Shown here: positions 24,909 through 33,489 of the stretch, in pieces
Layout: each line of letters opens with the position of its first letter
Numbering within the stretch: position 1 is the first letter of the stretch
Source: Fontisphaera persica
GTDB lineage: Bacteria > Verrucomicrobiota > Verrucomicrobiia > Limisphaerales > Fontisphaeraceae
Assembly: GCF_024832785.1 (NCBI RefSeq)
Contig: NZ_CP116615.1
Location: 1,922,001-1,986,000 of the forward strand
Reading direction: 5' to 3'
DNA: 64,000 nucleotides
Made by a program: the position numbers and the translations under genes
The notes under the pieces: model-generated
Told to the model about the DNA's origin: nothing
What the model saw: only the letters and a program-made list of their open reading frames with translations
Databases searched by the model: none

Positions 24909-26573
24909 ATGGCAGCACGGCCTAAAACGGGTCAGGAAACCGGAGCTTGGCAGCTTTTGGAAGAAGCGCTGGCCCTGTTGCGGCGTTTGCCGGCTCCGGC
25001 TTGGGCTTCCTACGCGGCGGGAGTCGTTCCCTTCGTGCTGGGTCTCCTCTTCTTCTGGGGGGAAATGAGCCAGAGCGCGCTGGCCGAGCGGCACCTGGCC
25101 ACCGCCGCCCTGGGCATGGCGCTGCTGTTTGTCTGGCTCAAAGCCTGGCAGGCCGTTTTTTGTGACGCTCTGCTTGCGCTTCAGGGTTGCCAGGCGGCCC
25201 AAAATTGGTCCCTTCACCGGGTGGCACGCATGGTTATTCTGCAAGCCGCTGTCCAACCGTGGGGTTTTTTGGCGATACCTCTGGCGTTGGTCGCGGCCCT
25301 GCCCTTTGCCTGGGTGTGGGCCTTTTTTCAAAATCTCAGCGTGGTCGGCCATGGCCACCAATCCTCCCTGCGTGCGACAGTCCTGGAAGCCTGGCGGTGC
25401 GCCTGCTGGGCGCCCCGGCAAAACCATTATTTGCTAAGCCTGCTCACTCTTACGGCGCTGGTGGTACTGCTGAACTGGATTAGCGCCTTTGCCCTGGTCC
25501 CTTATCTGCTCAAGGCGTGGCTGGGCATTGAAACCTGGTTCACGCGCTCCTCCGTTGCGTACTGGAACCTGACCTTTTTTGCCACCGTGGGGGCTTTGAC
25601 GTGGGTGACCATGGACCCATTGATGAAAGCCGTTTATACTTTGCGCTGTTTTTACACCCAGGCACGCACCTCTGGCGCGGACATCAAGGCCGAACTTCGT
25701 CGCCTCCAAAGCGCCTTCACACCACTCTGGCTGTTGTGGCTGGGATTGCTGCCCCTGGGGGCCTGCGCCTCAGAGAACACCCCGCAAATCACCCCGCCGT
25801 CTGGCTCGTTACCCGCCGCACAGTTGGACCAGGCTCTCGACCGCACCCTGCAACAGCGCGAATTTACCTGGCGCATGCCCCGGGTAGAAACCAAGGCCTC
25901 TGCCGGGGACAATGCCGGTTTTTTGTCCGCATTCTTTGAGGAGATTGCCGCCACTATTGATGCATGGTGGCAAGGGGTTTCCCTCACCCTGGACCGCTTC
26001 GAGCGCTGGCTGGACCGGCTGCTGGGGCGGCGGCGGCTTCCCGGCTGGACTCCGGACAGCGACGGGGTCCAGACCGACTGGCTTTCTCCCCTGCGCGTCA
26101 TCCTTGTGTTGCTGCTGGGAGTGATGTTGTTCGTGCTGGTCAAATGGCTCTGGCGCCGCCACCGCCAACGGCTCCAGACGGCGCTGGCCGGCCAAGCCGC
26201 CGTAGAAACACCTGCTCCGCGCCCGGATTTGCAGAAAGAAGAAGTCAGCCCGGCCCTGCTGCCCGAGGAGGAGTGGCTGGCCATGAGCCGGGATTTTGCG
26301 GCGCGCGGTGAATGGCGGCTGGCCTTGCGGGCACTTTATTTGTCCGCGCTGGCCGGCCTGGCGCGGCGCGAGTTGCTGGCGCTGGCGCGCGGCAAAAGCA
26401 ACCGTGAATATGTTCGAGAATTGGCCCGCAAAACCCATCAACATCCCGGCCTGCTCGAACCTTTTCAGGGGCTGATGCAGGATTTCGAGCGGGTCTGGTA
26501 TGGCCGTCATGCCGCCGACGCGCAATTATACCAGCGCTGTGAAGAACACCTGAGCCATCTGCAAAACGCATGA
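24909..26573 (+). CDS. Polytopic membrane protein with C-terminal DUF4129
   Basis: A 554-residue protein. The N-terminal half has about six hydrophobic helices (for example YAAGVVPFVLGLLFFW). A hydrophilic region at about 280-390 follows, including a small LPAAQLDQALDRTLQQREFT segment, then one more helix (VILVLLLGVMLFVLVKWLW). The last 100 residues match DUF4129 (WRLALRALYLSALAGLARR, SNREYVREL, FERVWYG). DUF4129 proteins accompany MoxR-DUF58 operons. It starts at the base after the preceding stop and overlaps the DUF4350 gene by 4 bases. Confidence 0.82.
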   Translation: MAARPKTGQETGAWQLLEEALALLRRLPAPAWASYAAGVVPFVLGLLFFWGEMSQSALAERHLATAALGMALLFVWLKAWQAVFCDALLALQGCQAAQNWSLHRVARMVILQAAVQPWGFLAIPLALVAALPFAWVWAFFQNLSVVGHGHQSSLRATVLEAWRCACWAPRQNHYLLSLLTLTALVVLLNWISAFALVPYLLKAWLGIETWFTRSSVAYWNLTFFATVGALTWVTMDPLMKAVYTLRCFYTQARTSGADIKAELRRLQSAFTPLWLLWLGLLPLGACASENTPQITPPSGSLPAAQLDQALDRTLQQREFTWRMPRVETKASAGDNAGFLSAFFEEIAATIDAWWQGVSLTLDRFERWLDRLLGRRRLPGWTPDSDGVQTDWLSPLRVILVLLLGVMLFVLVKWLWRRHRQRLQTALAGQAAVETPAPRPDLQKEEVSPALLPEEEWLAMSRDFAARGEWRLALRALYLSALAGLARRELLALARGKSNREYVRELARKTHQHPGLLEPFQGLMQDFERVWYGRHAADAQLYQRCEEHLSHLQNA

Positions 26574-27820
26574 AACGCCGCGCCCTGGCCTGGGGATTCG
26601 TCCTGGTGCTGGCCGCCCTGTTGGTGGCCGGCCTGGTGCGTCTCTTTCATCTGCGCCAGACGGGAGGGGACCTCTACCCGCCCTACAGTTCCCTGCGTTC
26701 TGACCCGCTCGGAATCAAAGCACTCTACCTCGCCCTGGAGGAGCTGGGGCTGGACGTTCACCGCAATTACCGCCCCTGGCGGTGGGTCCAAGCCGACGCC
26801 CCGGCCACCTGGCTCATGGTGGGGGTCAAACGCGCCGATTTTCTGGAAGAATGGGCCGAGCATGGCCTCCTCATCGAAGCACTGGCGCAAAATGGTGGGC
26901 GGCTGGTCATAGCCTTTGCAGGAGAATTGACGCCTCCATCGGTCAATTGGGGAAGTCTCTGGCGCAAGCTCAACCAAGCCGGCAAAGTCACCAGCGAAAG
27001 CCACGCCCCGTTGGAAGAACGATGGCAATTTCAATTTGCGCATCAGGACCTGTCGAAGCAGGAGGATGAAACTTTTTTGCCCGCCACCGCCCGGCGCGTC
27101 CCTGCTCTGGCCGATTGGCCGCAGACATTGGATTGGCGCAGCGCTTTGGTTTTCACCAATCATTCCCCGGCGTGGCGCGTGTTGTACGCCGTGAACAACG
27201 CCCCCGTGGTCATGGAACGCTCCTGGGGCCGCGGCACCATTGTGCTGCTGTCCGATAGCTACCTGCTCAGCAATGAAGCCATGCGTTTCCATCGCGTCCC
27301 GCCCTTGCTGGCCTGGCTGGTGGGCCGCTCGGCGCGAGTGGTTTTCAACGAAACCCACCTCGGCGTGGTGGAACAGCCCGGCATGGGCAATCTGCTGCGA
27401 CAATACCGGTTGCAAGGAGTGGCCGCCGTGCTGCTGTTGCTGGCCTTGTTGTATATCTGGCAAAACAGTTTTCCCCTGGCGCCTTTGCCGCAAAAACCCT
27501 CCGCAGAACAAGCCGCTTACATCCAGGGTCGCGATACCATGATGGGGCTGGTGCATCTTCTGCGCCGGGGCATTCCGCCGCGGCGGGTGCTCCGCATTTG
27601 TCTGGAACACTGGAAAGAAACCGCCGGACGGAACGCCGATGCGACCGTGCTGGCGGAGATGGAGGCGCGGGTCAACGCCTTCGAGCAAACCCCGGCGCGT
27701 TTGGCCAATCCGGTGGCCGTGTATGCGGAACTGGCACGCCTGGCGGCAGAAAAACGCCGGCATCGCAAATCCCAAACCCCGGCAGCTCCTAAAAACTCGT
27801 CTCCTTCCTCAGCTTTATGA
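26570..27820 (+). CDS. DUF4350 protein, membrane anchored
   Basis: A 416-residue protein with one N-terminal helix (about 8-25) and the DUF4350 pattern: [21 protein letters not shown], a region with [11 protein letters not shown], and [20 protein letters not shown] second helix at about 285-305 ([14 protein letters not shown]) is followed by a cytoplasmic helical tail. The soluble part probably has a GATase-like fold as described for DUF4350. It overlaps its neighbours by 4 bases on each side (ATGA), so DUF4129, DUF4350, MoxR and DUF58 proteins are translated as a coupled set. Confidence 0.82.
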   Translation: MKRRALAWGFVLVLAALLVAGLVRLFHLRQTGGDLYPPYSSLRSDPLGIKALYLALEELGLDVHRNYRPWRWVQADAPATWLMVGVKRADFLEEWAEHGLLIEALAQNGGRLVIAFAGELTPPSVNWGSLWRKLNQAGKVTSESHAPLEERWQFQFAHQDLSKQEDETFLPATARRVPALADWPQTLDWRSALVFTNHSPAWRVLYAVNNAPVVMERSWGRGTIVLLSDSYLLSNEAMRFHRVPPLLAWLVGRSARVVFNETHLGVVEQPGMGNLLRQYRLQGVAAVLLLLALLYIWQNSFPLAPLPQKPSAEQAAYIQGRDTMMGLVHLLRRGIPPRRVLRICLEHWKETAGRNADATVLAEMEARVNAFEQTPARLANPVAVYAELARLAAEKRRHRKSQTPAAPKNSSPSSAL

Positions 27821-28782
27821 ATCCAAACGAACTGGCCTGGCAGGAAACCCTGGCGCGCGCCCGCGCGGAAATTCAAAAAGTCATCATCGGTCAGGAACAA
27901 GTGGTGGACCTGGCTCTCATGGCCATTCTGACCGGCCAGCACGCCCTGGTGGAAGGAGTGCCCGGTGTGGCCAAAACCCTGCTCGTCCGCACGCTGGCCG
28001 CCGTGCTGCACTGCCAGTTTGCCCGCATCCAGTTCACCCCGGATTTAATGCCCTCCGACATCACCGGCACCAATGTTTTCAACCTGCAACGCAACGAGTT
28101 CACCCTCATCAAAGGCCCGGTCTTCACCGATTTCCTGCTGGCTGATGAAATTAATCGCGCCCCCGCCAAAACCCAGGCCGCCCTGCTGCAAGCCATGCAG
28201 GAACGCGCCGTGACCATTGACCGCGAAACCCATGCCCTCTCCCCCAATTTCACGGTTTTCGCCACCCAAAATCCCATCGAGTACGAGGGCACCTACCCTC
28301 TGCCCGAGGCCCAGAAAGATCGTTTCATGCTCAAAATCAACATGGCCTGCCCGGGCCGCGAAGAAGAACTGACCCTGGCCCGCCGCATGTTGCAGGGCGA
28401 AGCTCCGGAAAATGTGCTCGCCCGCGGCGAGGTACACCCCGTTTTGGGGCCTAATGAATTGCAAAGGCTGCGCGCCGCCATGGAGGCCATCACCGTCCGC
28501 GATGAATTGGTGGCGTATCTGTTGGACCTGGTGCGTGCCACCCGTGAACATGAAGCGCTGCTGGCCGGAGCCGGCCCACGGGCCACGCAGAGCCTTCTCC
28601 TCGCCAGCCGGGCCTCAGCGGCGCTGGCCGGCCGTGATTTCGTCACCCCCGATGACATTAAAGCCCTGGCCCTGCCCGTGCTTGAACACCGCTTGGTGCT
28701 GCGCCCGGAATTTGAGATCGAGGGGCTTACCGTCCGTGAGGTGATCGAACGGATTTTGCAGGAAACACCAGTCCCGCGATGA
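27817..28782 (+). CDS. MoxR-family AAA+ ATPase
   Basis: A 321-residue MoxR ATPase. Walker A is GVPGVAKT (47-54), Walker B is LLADE (107-111), sensor 1 is FATQNP (148-153), and the MoxR-specific [16 protein letters not shown] follows. The C-terminal helical lid carries sensor 2. MoxR proteins act as chaperones that mature or insert cofactors into partner complexes, usually with a DUF58 or VWA protein; here the DUF58 protein is encoded directly downstream with a 4-base overlap. The client is unknown. Confidence 0.93.
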   Translation: MNPNELAWQETLARARAEIQKVIIGQEQVVDLALMAILTGQHALVEGVPGVAKTLLVRTLAAVLHCQFARIQFTPDLMPSDITGTNVFNLQRNEFTLIKGPVFTDFLLADEINRAPAKTQAALLQAMQERAVTIDRETHALSPNFTVFATQNPIEYEGTYPLPEAQKDRFMLKINMACPGREEELTLARRMLQGEAPENVLARGEVHPVLGPNELQRLRAAMEAITVRDELVAYLLDLVRATREHEALLAGAGPRATQSLLLASRASAALAGRDFVTPDDIKALALPVLEHRLVLRPEFEIEGLTVREVIERILQETPVPR

Positions 28783-30146
28783 TGGTTCCCGCGCCACGCC
28801 TGCTCAAAACGGTGGCCCTGGCCGGCTTGCCCCTGAGCCTGCTGGCGGCGGCAGCCCCTGGCTGGACGATTTTCTGCCTGCTGGCTGGGCTGGCCGTGAT
28901 TGCCATTGTGATAACGGATGCGCTGCGCGCTTCCCAATCCTGGCAAGGCCTGGAGCTATGCGGCCCTCCAATGACCCGCCTTGCCAAAGACCGGCCAGGC
29001 AAGCTGGAAATCAAACTGCGGCACTCCGATGCAACGGAACGCCGGGTACGGCTGGCCTTGCCCTGGCCCGAGGAACTTACGGCCCATCCCGAAGAACTAT
29101 CATTGATGCTGCCCCCCGGTCAGGCCTGGTGTCTGGGGGAGTGGACTCTTTGTCCCCACCGGCGCGGACGTTACCTCATCCACACGGCCGGCGTGGAAAC
29201 TGACTCCCCCTGGGGATTCTGGCGCGTGCGCCGCCAGCAACCGCTGCGTCTGGAAATTCGGGTTTATCCCAACCTGGCCCGTGAACGCACCCCGCTGGCC
29301 TCGCTGTTTCTGCGCCGGGGCATGGTCGGTGTGCATGCCGTGCGCCAGGTCGGCAAAGGACGCGAATTTGAGCTCCTGCGCGAATACCTGCCCGGCGACA
29401 GCTACGAGGATGTGCACTGGAAGGCCACCGCCCGCCGCGCCCGTCCCATTACCAAAGTGTATCAAATTGAAAAAACACAGGAAATCTACGTTTTGCTCGA
29501 TGCCTCACGACTGAGCGGGCGCCCCGCCGCGCGTACGCTGCAAATGGGCGCTGCTGCGGACACCCCCACCGCCCATATTGAAACTGCCTTTGAACGCTAC
29601 CTCACCGCCGCGCTCGTTTTGGGGCTGGCCGCAGAACAACAAGGCGACCACTTCGGCCTTTTGTCCTTCAGCGATAAAATCGAGCGCTTCGTCCGGGCGC
29701 GCAACGGCCGCCATCATTACCAAACCTGCCGCGACGCCCTTTACACCCTCATGCCCCAGGAAGTCGCGCCCGATTTTGATGAAGTCGCCACCTTTCTCCG
29801 CCTCCGGCTGCGCCGCCGGGCGTTATTAATCTTCCTCACCAGTCTGGAGGACCCGTTAATGGCCGAAAGCTTCAGCCGCAACCTCGAGATGCTCTGTCGC
29901 CAGCATCTCATTCTGGTGGCCATGCTCCGCCCTCCACTGGCCCTGCCCATCTTCAGCTCCGCCGAGGCGCAAAATGTGGACGATTTGTACTTGCACCTCG
30001 CCGGTCACTTACAATGGTGGAAGTTGCAAGAGCTCGAACGATCCCTTGCGCGCCGGGGAGTCCGCCTCACTTTGCTGGACCAGGAAGAACTCAGCGCCGG
30101 ACTGGTGTCCCAGTACCTCACCATTAAACGGCGACAGCTCCTGTAA
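28779..30146 (+). CDS. DUF58 (VWA-like) protein, MoxR partner
   Basis: A 455-residue protein. Two hydrophobic helices at the N-terminus (about 8-50) are followed by a beta-rich region. The DUF58 signature comes next: [20 protein letters not shown] and [15 protein letters not shown], then a VWA-like start YVLLDASRL with a DxSRL-type MIDAS and [15 protein letters not shown]58 proteins work with MoxR ATPases. This is the last gene of the coupled set and converges with the cytochrome gene, 35 bases away. Confidence 0.9.
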   Translation: MMVPAPRLLKTVALAGLPLSLLAAAAPGWTIFCLLAGLAVIAIVITDALRASQSWQGLELCGPPMTRLAKDRPGKLEIKLRHSDATERRVRLALPWPEELTAHPEELSLMLPPGQAWCLGEWTLCPHRRGRYLIHTAGVETDSPWGFWRVRRQQPLRLEIRVYPNLARERTPLASLFLRRGMVGVHAVRQVGKGREFELLREYLPGDSYEDVHWKATARRARPITKVYQIEKTQEIYVLLDASRLSGRPAARTLQMGAAADTPTAHIETAFERYLTAALVLGLAAEQQGDHFGLLSFSDKIERFVRARNGRHHYQTCRDALYTLMPQEVAPDFDEVATFLRLRLRRRALLIFLTSLEDPLMAESFSRNLEMLCRQHLILVAMLRPPLALPIFSSAEAQNVDDLYLHLAGHLQWWKLQELERSLARRGVRLTLLDQEELSAGLVSQYLTIKRRQLL

Positions 30147-30181
30147 CGGCGGCTCCGCCGCGCGGGGCAGCCCGCAAGCCT

Positions 30182-30586
30182 TTACTTGGCCCCCTGATCT
30201 ATCCACGCCCGGATCAACCCCACCTGCTCCTTGCTCAGCGGCTCGCCTTTGCCCTCGGGCGGCATGTGATGGTCAGGGTCTTCCGTCACCCGCGCCACAG
30301 ACAACACCAACAGGCTTTCCTCACTTTTGCCCGGCACCACCGCCTTGCCCTTGCCGCTCTTGAGCGTCGCCTCCAAACTGTCAAGCCGCACCCGGCCCTT
30401 CTGCTTATCCGGACCGTGACATTCAATGCACGACTTTTCAAAAATCGGTTTGATGTCCTTTTCGTAAGTCAAACCCTTTTTATCGGACGGCGGCGGCAGC
30501 TTGGCGGCCAAATCGGCGGCCACCAACGCCAGCGCCCCTGCCAACGCCAAACCGGCCACCCCGAAAAACACGCGATGTCTGTTCAT
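30182..30586 (-). CDS. Small c-type cytochrome (PVC type), exported
   Basis: A 134-residue protein with an N-terminal signal or anchor helix (RVFFGVAGLALAGALALVAA) and one haem site, CIECH, preceded by YEKDIKPIFEKS, the usual start of Planctomycete-type cytochrome c domains (PSCyt1). HHMPPEGKGEPLS supplies the distal Met of the MPP motif. ATG 30586 begins the signal peptide; a GTG at 30604 is unsupported. It is likely a periplasmic electron carrier or sensor; no partner oxidoreductase is adjacent. The 237 bases upstream (30605-30841) hold no visible gene. Confidence 0.85.
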   Translation of the reverse strand: MNRHRVFFGVAGLALAGALALVAADLAAKLPPPSDKKGLTYEKDIKPIFEKSCIECHGPDKQKGRVRLDSLEATLKSGKGKAVVPGKSEESLLVLSVARVTEDPDHHMPPEGKGEPLSKEQVGLIRAWIDQGAK

Positions 30587-30841
30587 GGCGGCAATATATA
30601 GCACCAGCCCCTTTGAACGCCAATTTTTCTAATTAAGTTTATTGTTGCTTCTTATTTTTCACTGCCCTTATCAATGCACCTACCGCACCCCGTCTAAGAT
30701 TATGCCCAAAGGCCCGGTTGCCTGGCAAAACTGCAAGCACAGGCATGAATATCGCCTAACCTCCAACTCTCCGCCCAGTGTGCAGGCTTGCGGCCCATGC
30801 CGGTTTGCCGTAAGGTGCGGGCCATCCGATGGTTTACCCGC

Positions 30842-30929
30842 GCCGGTGTGGCGAAATGGCAGACGCACAGGACTTAAAATCCTGGGACCGTAAAAAGTCG
30901 TGTGGGTTCGAGTCCCACCACCGGCACCA
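30842..30929 (+). tRNA. tRNA-Leu (UAA)
   Basis: Acceptor stem GCCGGTG pairs perfectly with CACCGGC, followed by discriminator A and an encoded CCA (30927-30929). The anticodon stem CAGGA/TCCTG carries the loop CTTAAAA, giving anticodon UAA. A long variable arm, as expected for a type II leucine tRNA, precedes the T arm GTGGGTTCGAGTCCCAC. All parts of the cloverleaf are readable. The 111 bases after it (30930-31040) contain only a hairpin. Confidence 0.97.
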
Positions 30930-30969
30930 TGCTCGATTTTTCCCCCGCTAAAAGGAGATTATGCAGGAG

Positions 30970-31009
30970 TTGGCGCGCTGCAGCCATGCTCCGGCAACAG
31001 CGCGCCCAA
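30970..31009 (-). terminator. Strong hairpin downstream of the giant surface-protein gene
   Basis: TTGGCGCGCTG (30970-30980) pairs with CAGCGCGCCCAA (30998-31009), with one bulged C. It lies 32 bases beyond the stop of the minus-strand surface-protein gene and also downstream of the tRNA. It lacks a clean U-tract on either strand, so termination is plausible but not shown. Confidence 0.35.
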
Positions 31010-31040
31010 GGTTAACCATTCACCAGCTTCCACCCTCATT

Positions 31041-32564
31041 TCATGGGCTGACAATGATGAAGTATCGCTGGCGTTGTTCAGCAAGAATGGGCAGGGTTTG
31101 AGCAAAGCTGCCGTCCAATCCAAACCGGCCACTGGCCACTTCCTCCCATTCCACCAGCGGCAAGGCAAGGTTGTCGGCCGCCAAAACGCGGTAAAGGTCT
31201 CCCGGCCGTCCACCCGTTCCGCTCAGTATCAGGTTGTTTCCTTCGCGCACAGGCGCAGCGAAGACCGGCGGGGTGGGCGGCAGCGCACGCGCCACCTGGA
31301 TGGTGCCGTCCACCGTCAAACGGGAAGTATCCCACCGCAAGCCTTCCGGCAGTAGCGGCAACTCCAAACTGGCAAAACTGCCCGCAAACGCCACTGCGTC
31401 AAAAAGATCAAAGGCATCCCCTTCCGCCAGCGCATCGCCGGTGGCGGTCACCTGGAGGGTGCCGCCGCAATATTGAGTCGCCACGCCCACAATGCGGTCA
31501 CTGCGCAGCACCAGCCCTGCCTTGTTAATTTCCATGACCAGATTCCCCGCCAAAGCCAGGTCTTGGGCGAGGGTCAAGGTCACCAAACCAGTGCCCGGCT
31601 CCAAAGTCGCCCCCTCCTCCACCGCCACCGGCCCGGCCAGCGCGCCCTCAACCCTCAAAGTTCCGGCGCTCACCACCGTGCGGCCGGCGTACGTATGATT
31701 GCCCCGCAATGCCAGAAGGCCGGAGCCGGTTTTGCGCAGGCCGCCCGGCCCTGACAACACGCCTGAGAGTTGAATGGTGTGAACATCCGTGTCCAGGGTC
31801 ACGTCCCCATTGGTGCCGGTCAACGTCATGGCCAGCACGCTGGTCCAGCTCTGCCAGGCGCCCAAGGTGCCGCCGCCGAGGTTGATAAGGTAAGTGGTAT
31901 TATTGTCCAGGTTGCCGCTCTTCAACCCGGAGGGTCCCAGCCGGAAGATGCCGCCTTCCAAGTTAAAGGTGTCCGTGTCGGCAGTCTCACCCCGGCCATC
32001 CAACACAATGCCATGAGCGATGGCCACGCCGCCGGTTTGCGTGAAGATGCCCGTGCCATCAATGCCTATGTACAGGATGCCATTTTGTTCGGCCACGGCA
32101 TTCTGGTTCACCACGCCGGCGGGCACGTTGGTAATGTTCAGAGTGCCGCCGCCGAGGAGGTAAGAACTGGTGTTATTGGGCCAGTGCCCCACGCGCATTT
32201 CCAAGGTGATGAACACGTCGCCACCATCCTGCACGACATCACCGGTCGTACCGCTGATATTCCCCACGTTGATGCGTCCCACCACCGGGCGGGCGCCATT
32301 TTGAATGATCAGCCGGCCGTAGATATCACGCCCCACCTCCAAACTTTGGCCGATTTCCATCTGGGCGCTGCCGTCCATAATCATCGCCCCCTCGCCAGGC
32401 GTGCGAATATACACATTGCCCGCGCCCCGGATATTATTGGTCAGCACAAACTTGTCCGTGCGCCAGAAGTAAAGTGTGGAATTAACAATAATATCACCCG
32501 CCACGGAGCCACTTTCCCCCCCCGTTGCCCAGGAACAGGTTACCCGCGCTGACCAACGTGCCAC
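31041..32564 (-). CDS. Giant surface protein, C-terminal segment (frame 3)
   Basis: The third and last reading-frame segment of a protein that begins at 36640. The meaningful part starts at the G8 tract (32516-32523), before which the frame is noise. It holds further beta-strand-rich repeats (GNVYIRTPGEG, NTTYLINLGGGTLG) including autotransporter-associated units LRKTGSGLLALRGNHTYAG and TVVSAGTLRVEGAL. A C-terminal region (LPPTPPVFAAPVREGNNLIL) ends QRQRYFIIVSP. No PEP-CTERM, LPXTG or beta-barrel domain is visible, so the anchoring mode is unclear. Removing one G from the tract joins it to the preceding segment. Confidence 0.75.
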   Translation of the reverse strand: MARWSARVTCSWATGGESGSVAGDIIVNSTLYFWRTDKFVLTNNIRGAGNVYIRTPGEGAMIMDGSAQMEIGQSLEVGRDIYGRLIIQNGARPVVGRINVGNISGTTGDVVQDGGDVFITLEMRVGHWPNNTSSYLLGGGTLNITNVPAGVVNQNAVAEQNGILYIGIDGTGIFTQTGGVAIAHGIVLDGRGETADTDTFNLEGGIFRLGPSGLKSGNLDNNTTYLINLGGGTLGAWQSWTSVLAMTLTGTNGDVTLDTDVHTIQLSGVLSGPGGLRKTGSGLLALRGNHTYAGRTVVSAGTLRVEGALAGPVAVEEGATLEPGTGLVTLTLAQDLALAGNLVMEINKAGLVLRSDRIVGVATQYCGGTLQVTATGDALAEGDAFDLFDAVAFAGSFASLELPLLPEGLRWDTSRLTVDGTIQVARALPPTPPVFAAPVREGNNLILSGTGGRPGDLYRVLAADNLALPLVEWEEVASGRFGLDGSFAQTLPILAEQRQRYFIIVSP

Positions 32565-33489
32565 CGGTGTAGGTGTTGTCCGCGGTCAGGAACACATTGC
32601 CCGCCCCCTGCTTATGCAGCAGACCGTCACCGCCAATCACCCCCGCCAGGGTGAAATCCGTGCCCGAGTTGCTCGCGGCCTCCACAGTGTTGCTTCCCGT
32701 GATGAATCCGCCGCCGCGCAAGGTGGCCGTGCCGTTGTCCTTGAATAAACGAGCGCCATTGCCCAGGGCAAACGCCTTGTCCTGCGGCTGCGAGCTGCCC
32801 CAGAACATCACCGTGGCGCCGTTGGTCACCACCATCACCCCGTTGCTGCCGAGGTAGGTGTTGCCTTCCACCGAAAAGGTCCCCTGCAACACGGAAATAT
32901 CCCCCAGCTCTGTATTACCCACACTGACCAGCGAAAACTGGTTGGCGCCAATCTTGGTTAATGCATGGCCGTTCCCCATAAATGCCGCATCCGGGTTGGC
33001 GCGCACATCAAATCGGCCTATGGCGTTCACGGTTGCATCTCCGCTTAAGGTGACAAAACGGAATGCGTTGTTCTGCCCCCCACCACTATTTACCAGCACC
33101 CCCAAACCATCCGGGCCAGCGCCCGCTACCGTGAATGGTTCAGCACCGAAGTTAATCGCGTTGATTTCCAGCGCGGCGCCTGCTTCCAAAAAGGTGCCAC
33201 CCGCCGCTGTACCAAACGCCGTGGCCGCCGTGGGGCGCAGCCGCCCACCCTGCGCTATGATTGTCCCGTCAAAACCGGCCATGGAAGCGCCAAGGAACAG
33301 GGTGTTCGTGCCCGATTTAACAAAAAGCCCGTCCCCTGTCATGGTGTTGCCCCAAGTCACGTCGTCGCTGCGCTTGAGCACAAGTTTGGCGCGGTTTTCC
33401 ACCGGGCCGGAGCCGAGATTTCCATACGCCCCGCCCTCGCCCACTTCCAGCACCCCCCCCCAGCAAGGTAATGGCACCGGCGAAATCAT
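32494..33489 (-). CDS. Giant surface protein, middle segment (frame 2)
   Basis: The second reading-frame segment of the surface protein. Meaningful coding begins after the G9 tract (33453-33461) at GVLEVGEGGAYGNLGSG, and ends at the G8 tract with LFLGNGGG. It contains repeats such as LFVKSGTNTLFLGASM, and LLHKQGAGNVFLTADNTYTG followed by GTLVSAGNLFLG, which match the autotransporter-associated beta-strand repeat. The upstream and downstream segments continue the same repeat pattern. With one G fewer at each tract the three segments give a single frame of 1,866 codons including the stop (36640 to 31041). Confidence 0.75.
   Translation of the reverse strand: MISPVPLPCWGGVLEVGEGGAYGNLGSGPVENRAKLVLKRSDDVTWGNTMTGDGLFVKSGTNTLFLGASMAGFDGTIIAQGGRLRPTAATAFGTAAGGTFLEAGAALEINAINFGAEPFTVAGAGPDGLGVLVNSGGGQNNAFRFVTLSGDATVNAIGRFDVRANPDAAFMGNGHALTKIGANQFSLVSVGNTELGDISVLQGTFSVEGNTYLGSNGVMVVTNGATVMFWGSSQPQDKAFALGNGARLFKDNGTATLRGGGFITGSNTVEAASNSGTDFTLAGVIGGDGLLHKQGAGNVFLTADNTYTGGTLVSAGNLFLGNGGGKWLRGG
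32516..32523 (-). repeat. Poly-G tract (G8 on coding strand) at a frame break
   Basis: Eight consecutive G on the minus strand fall exactly where the coding frame shifts. Frame 2 reads GNGGG then nonsense, and frame 3 resumes with GESGSVAGD. Seven G would restore the frame. The tract could be a hypermutable phase-variation site, a transcriptional slippage site, or an indel error. Confidence 0.8.

Noticed and set aside
30642-30893. Plus-strand open frame of 83 codons overlapping the tRNA-Leu(UAA) gene.
   Set aside because: It runs through the tRNA and has no domain, start-site signal or composition of a real gene.
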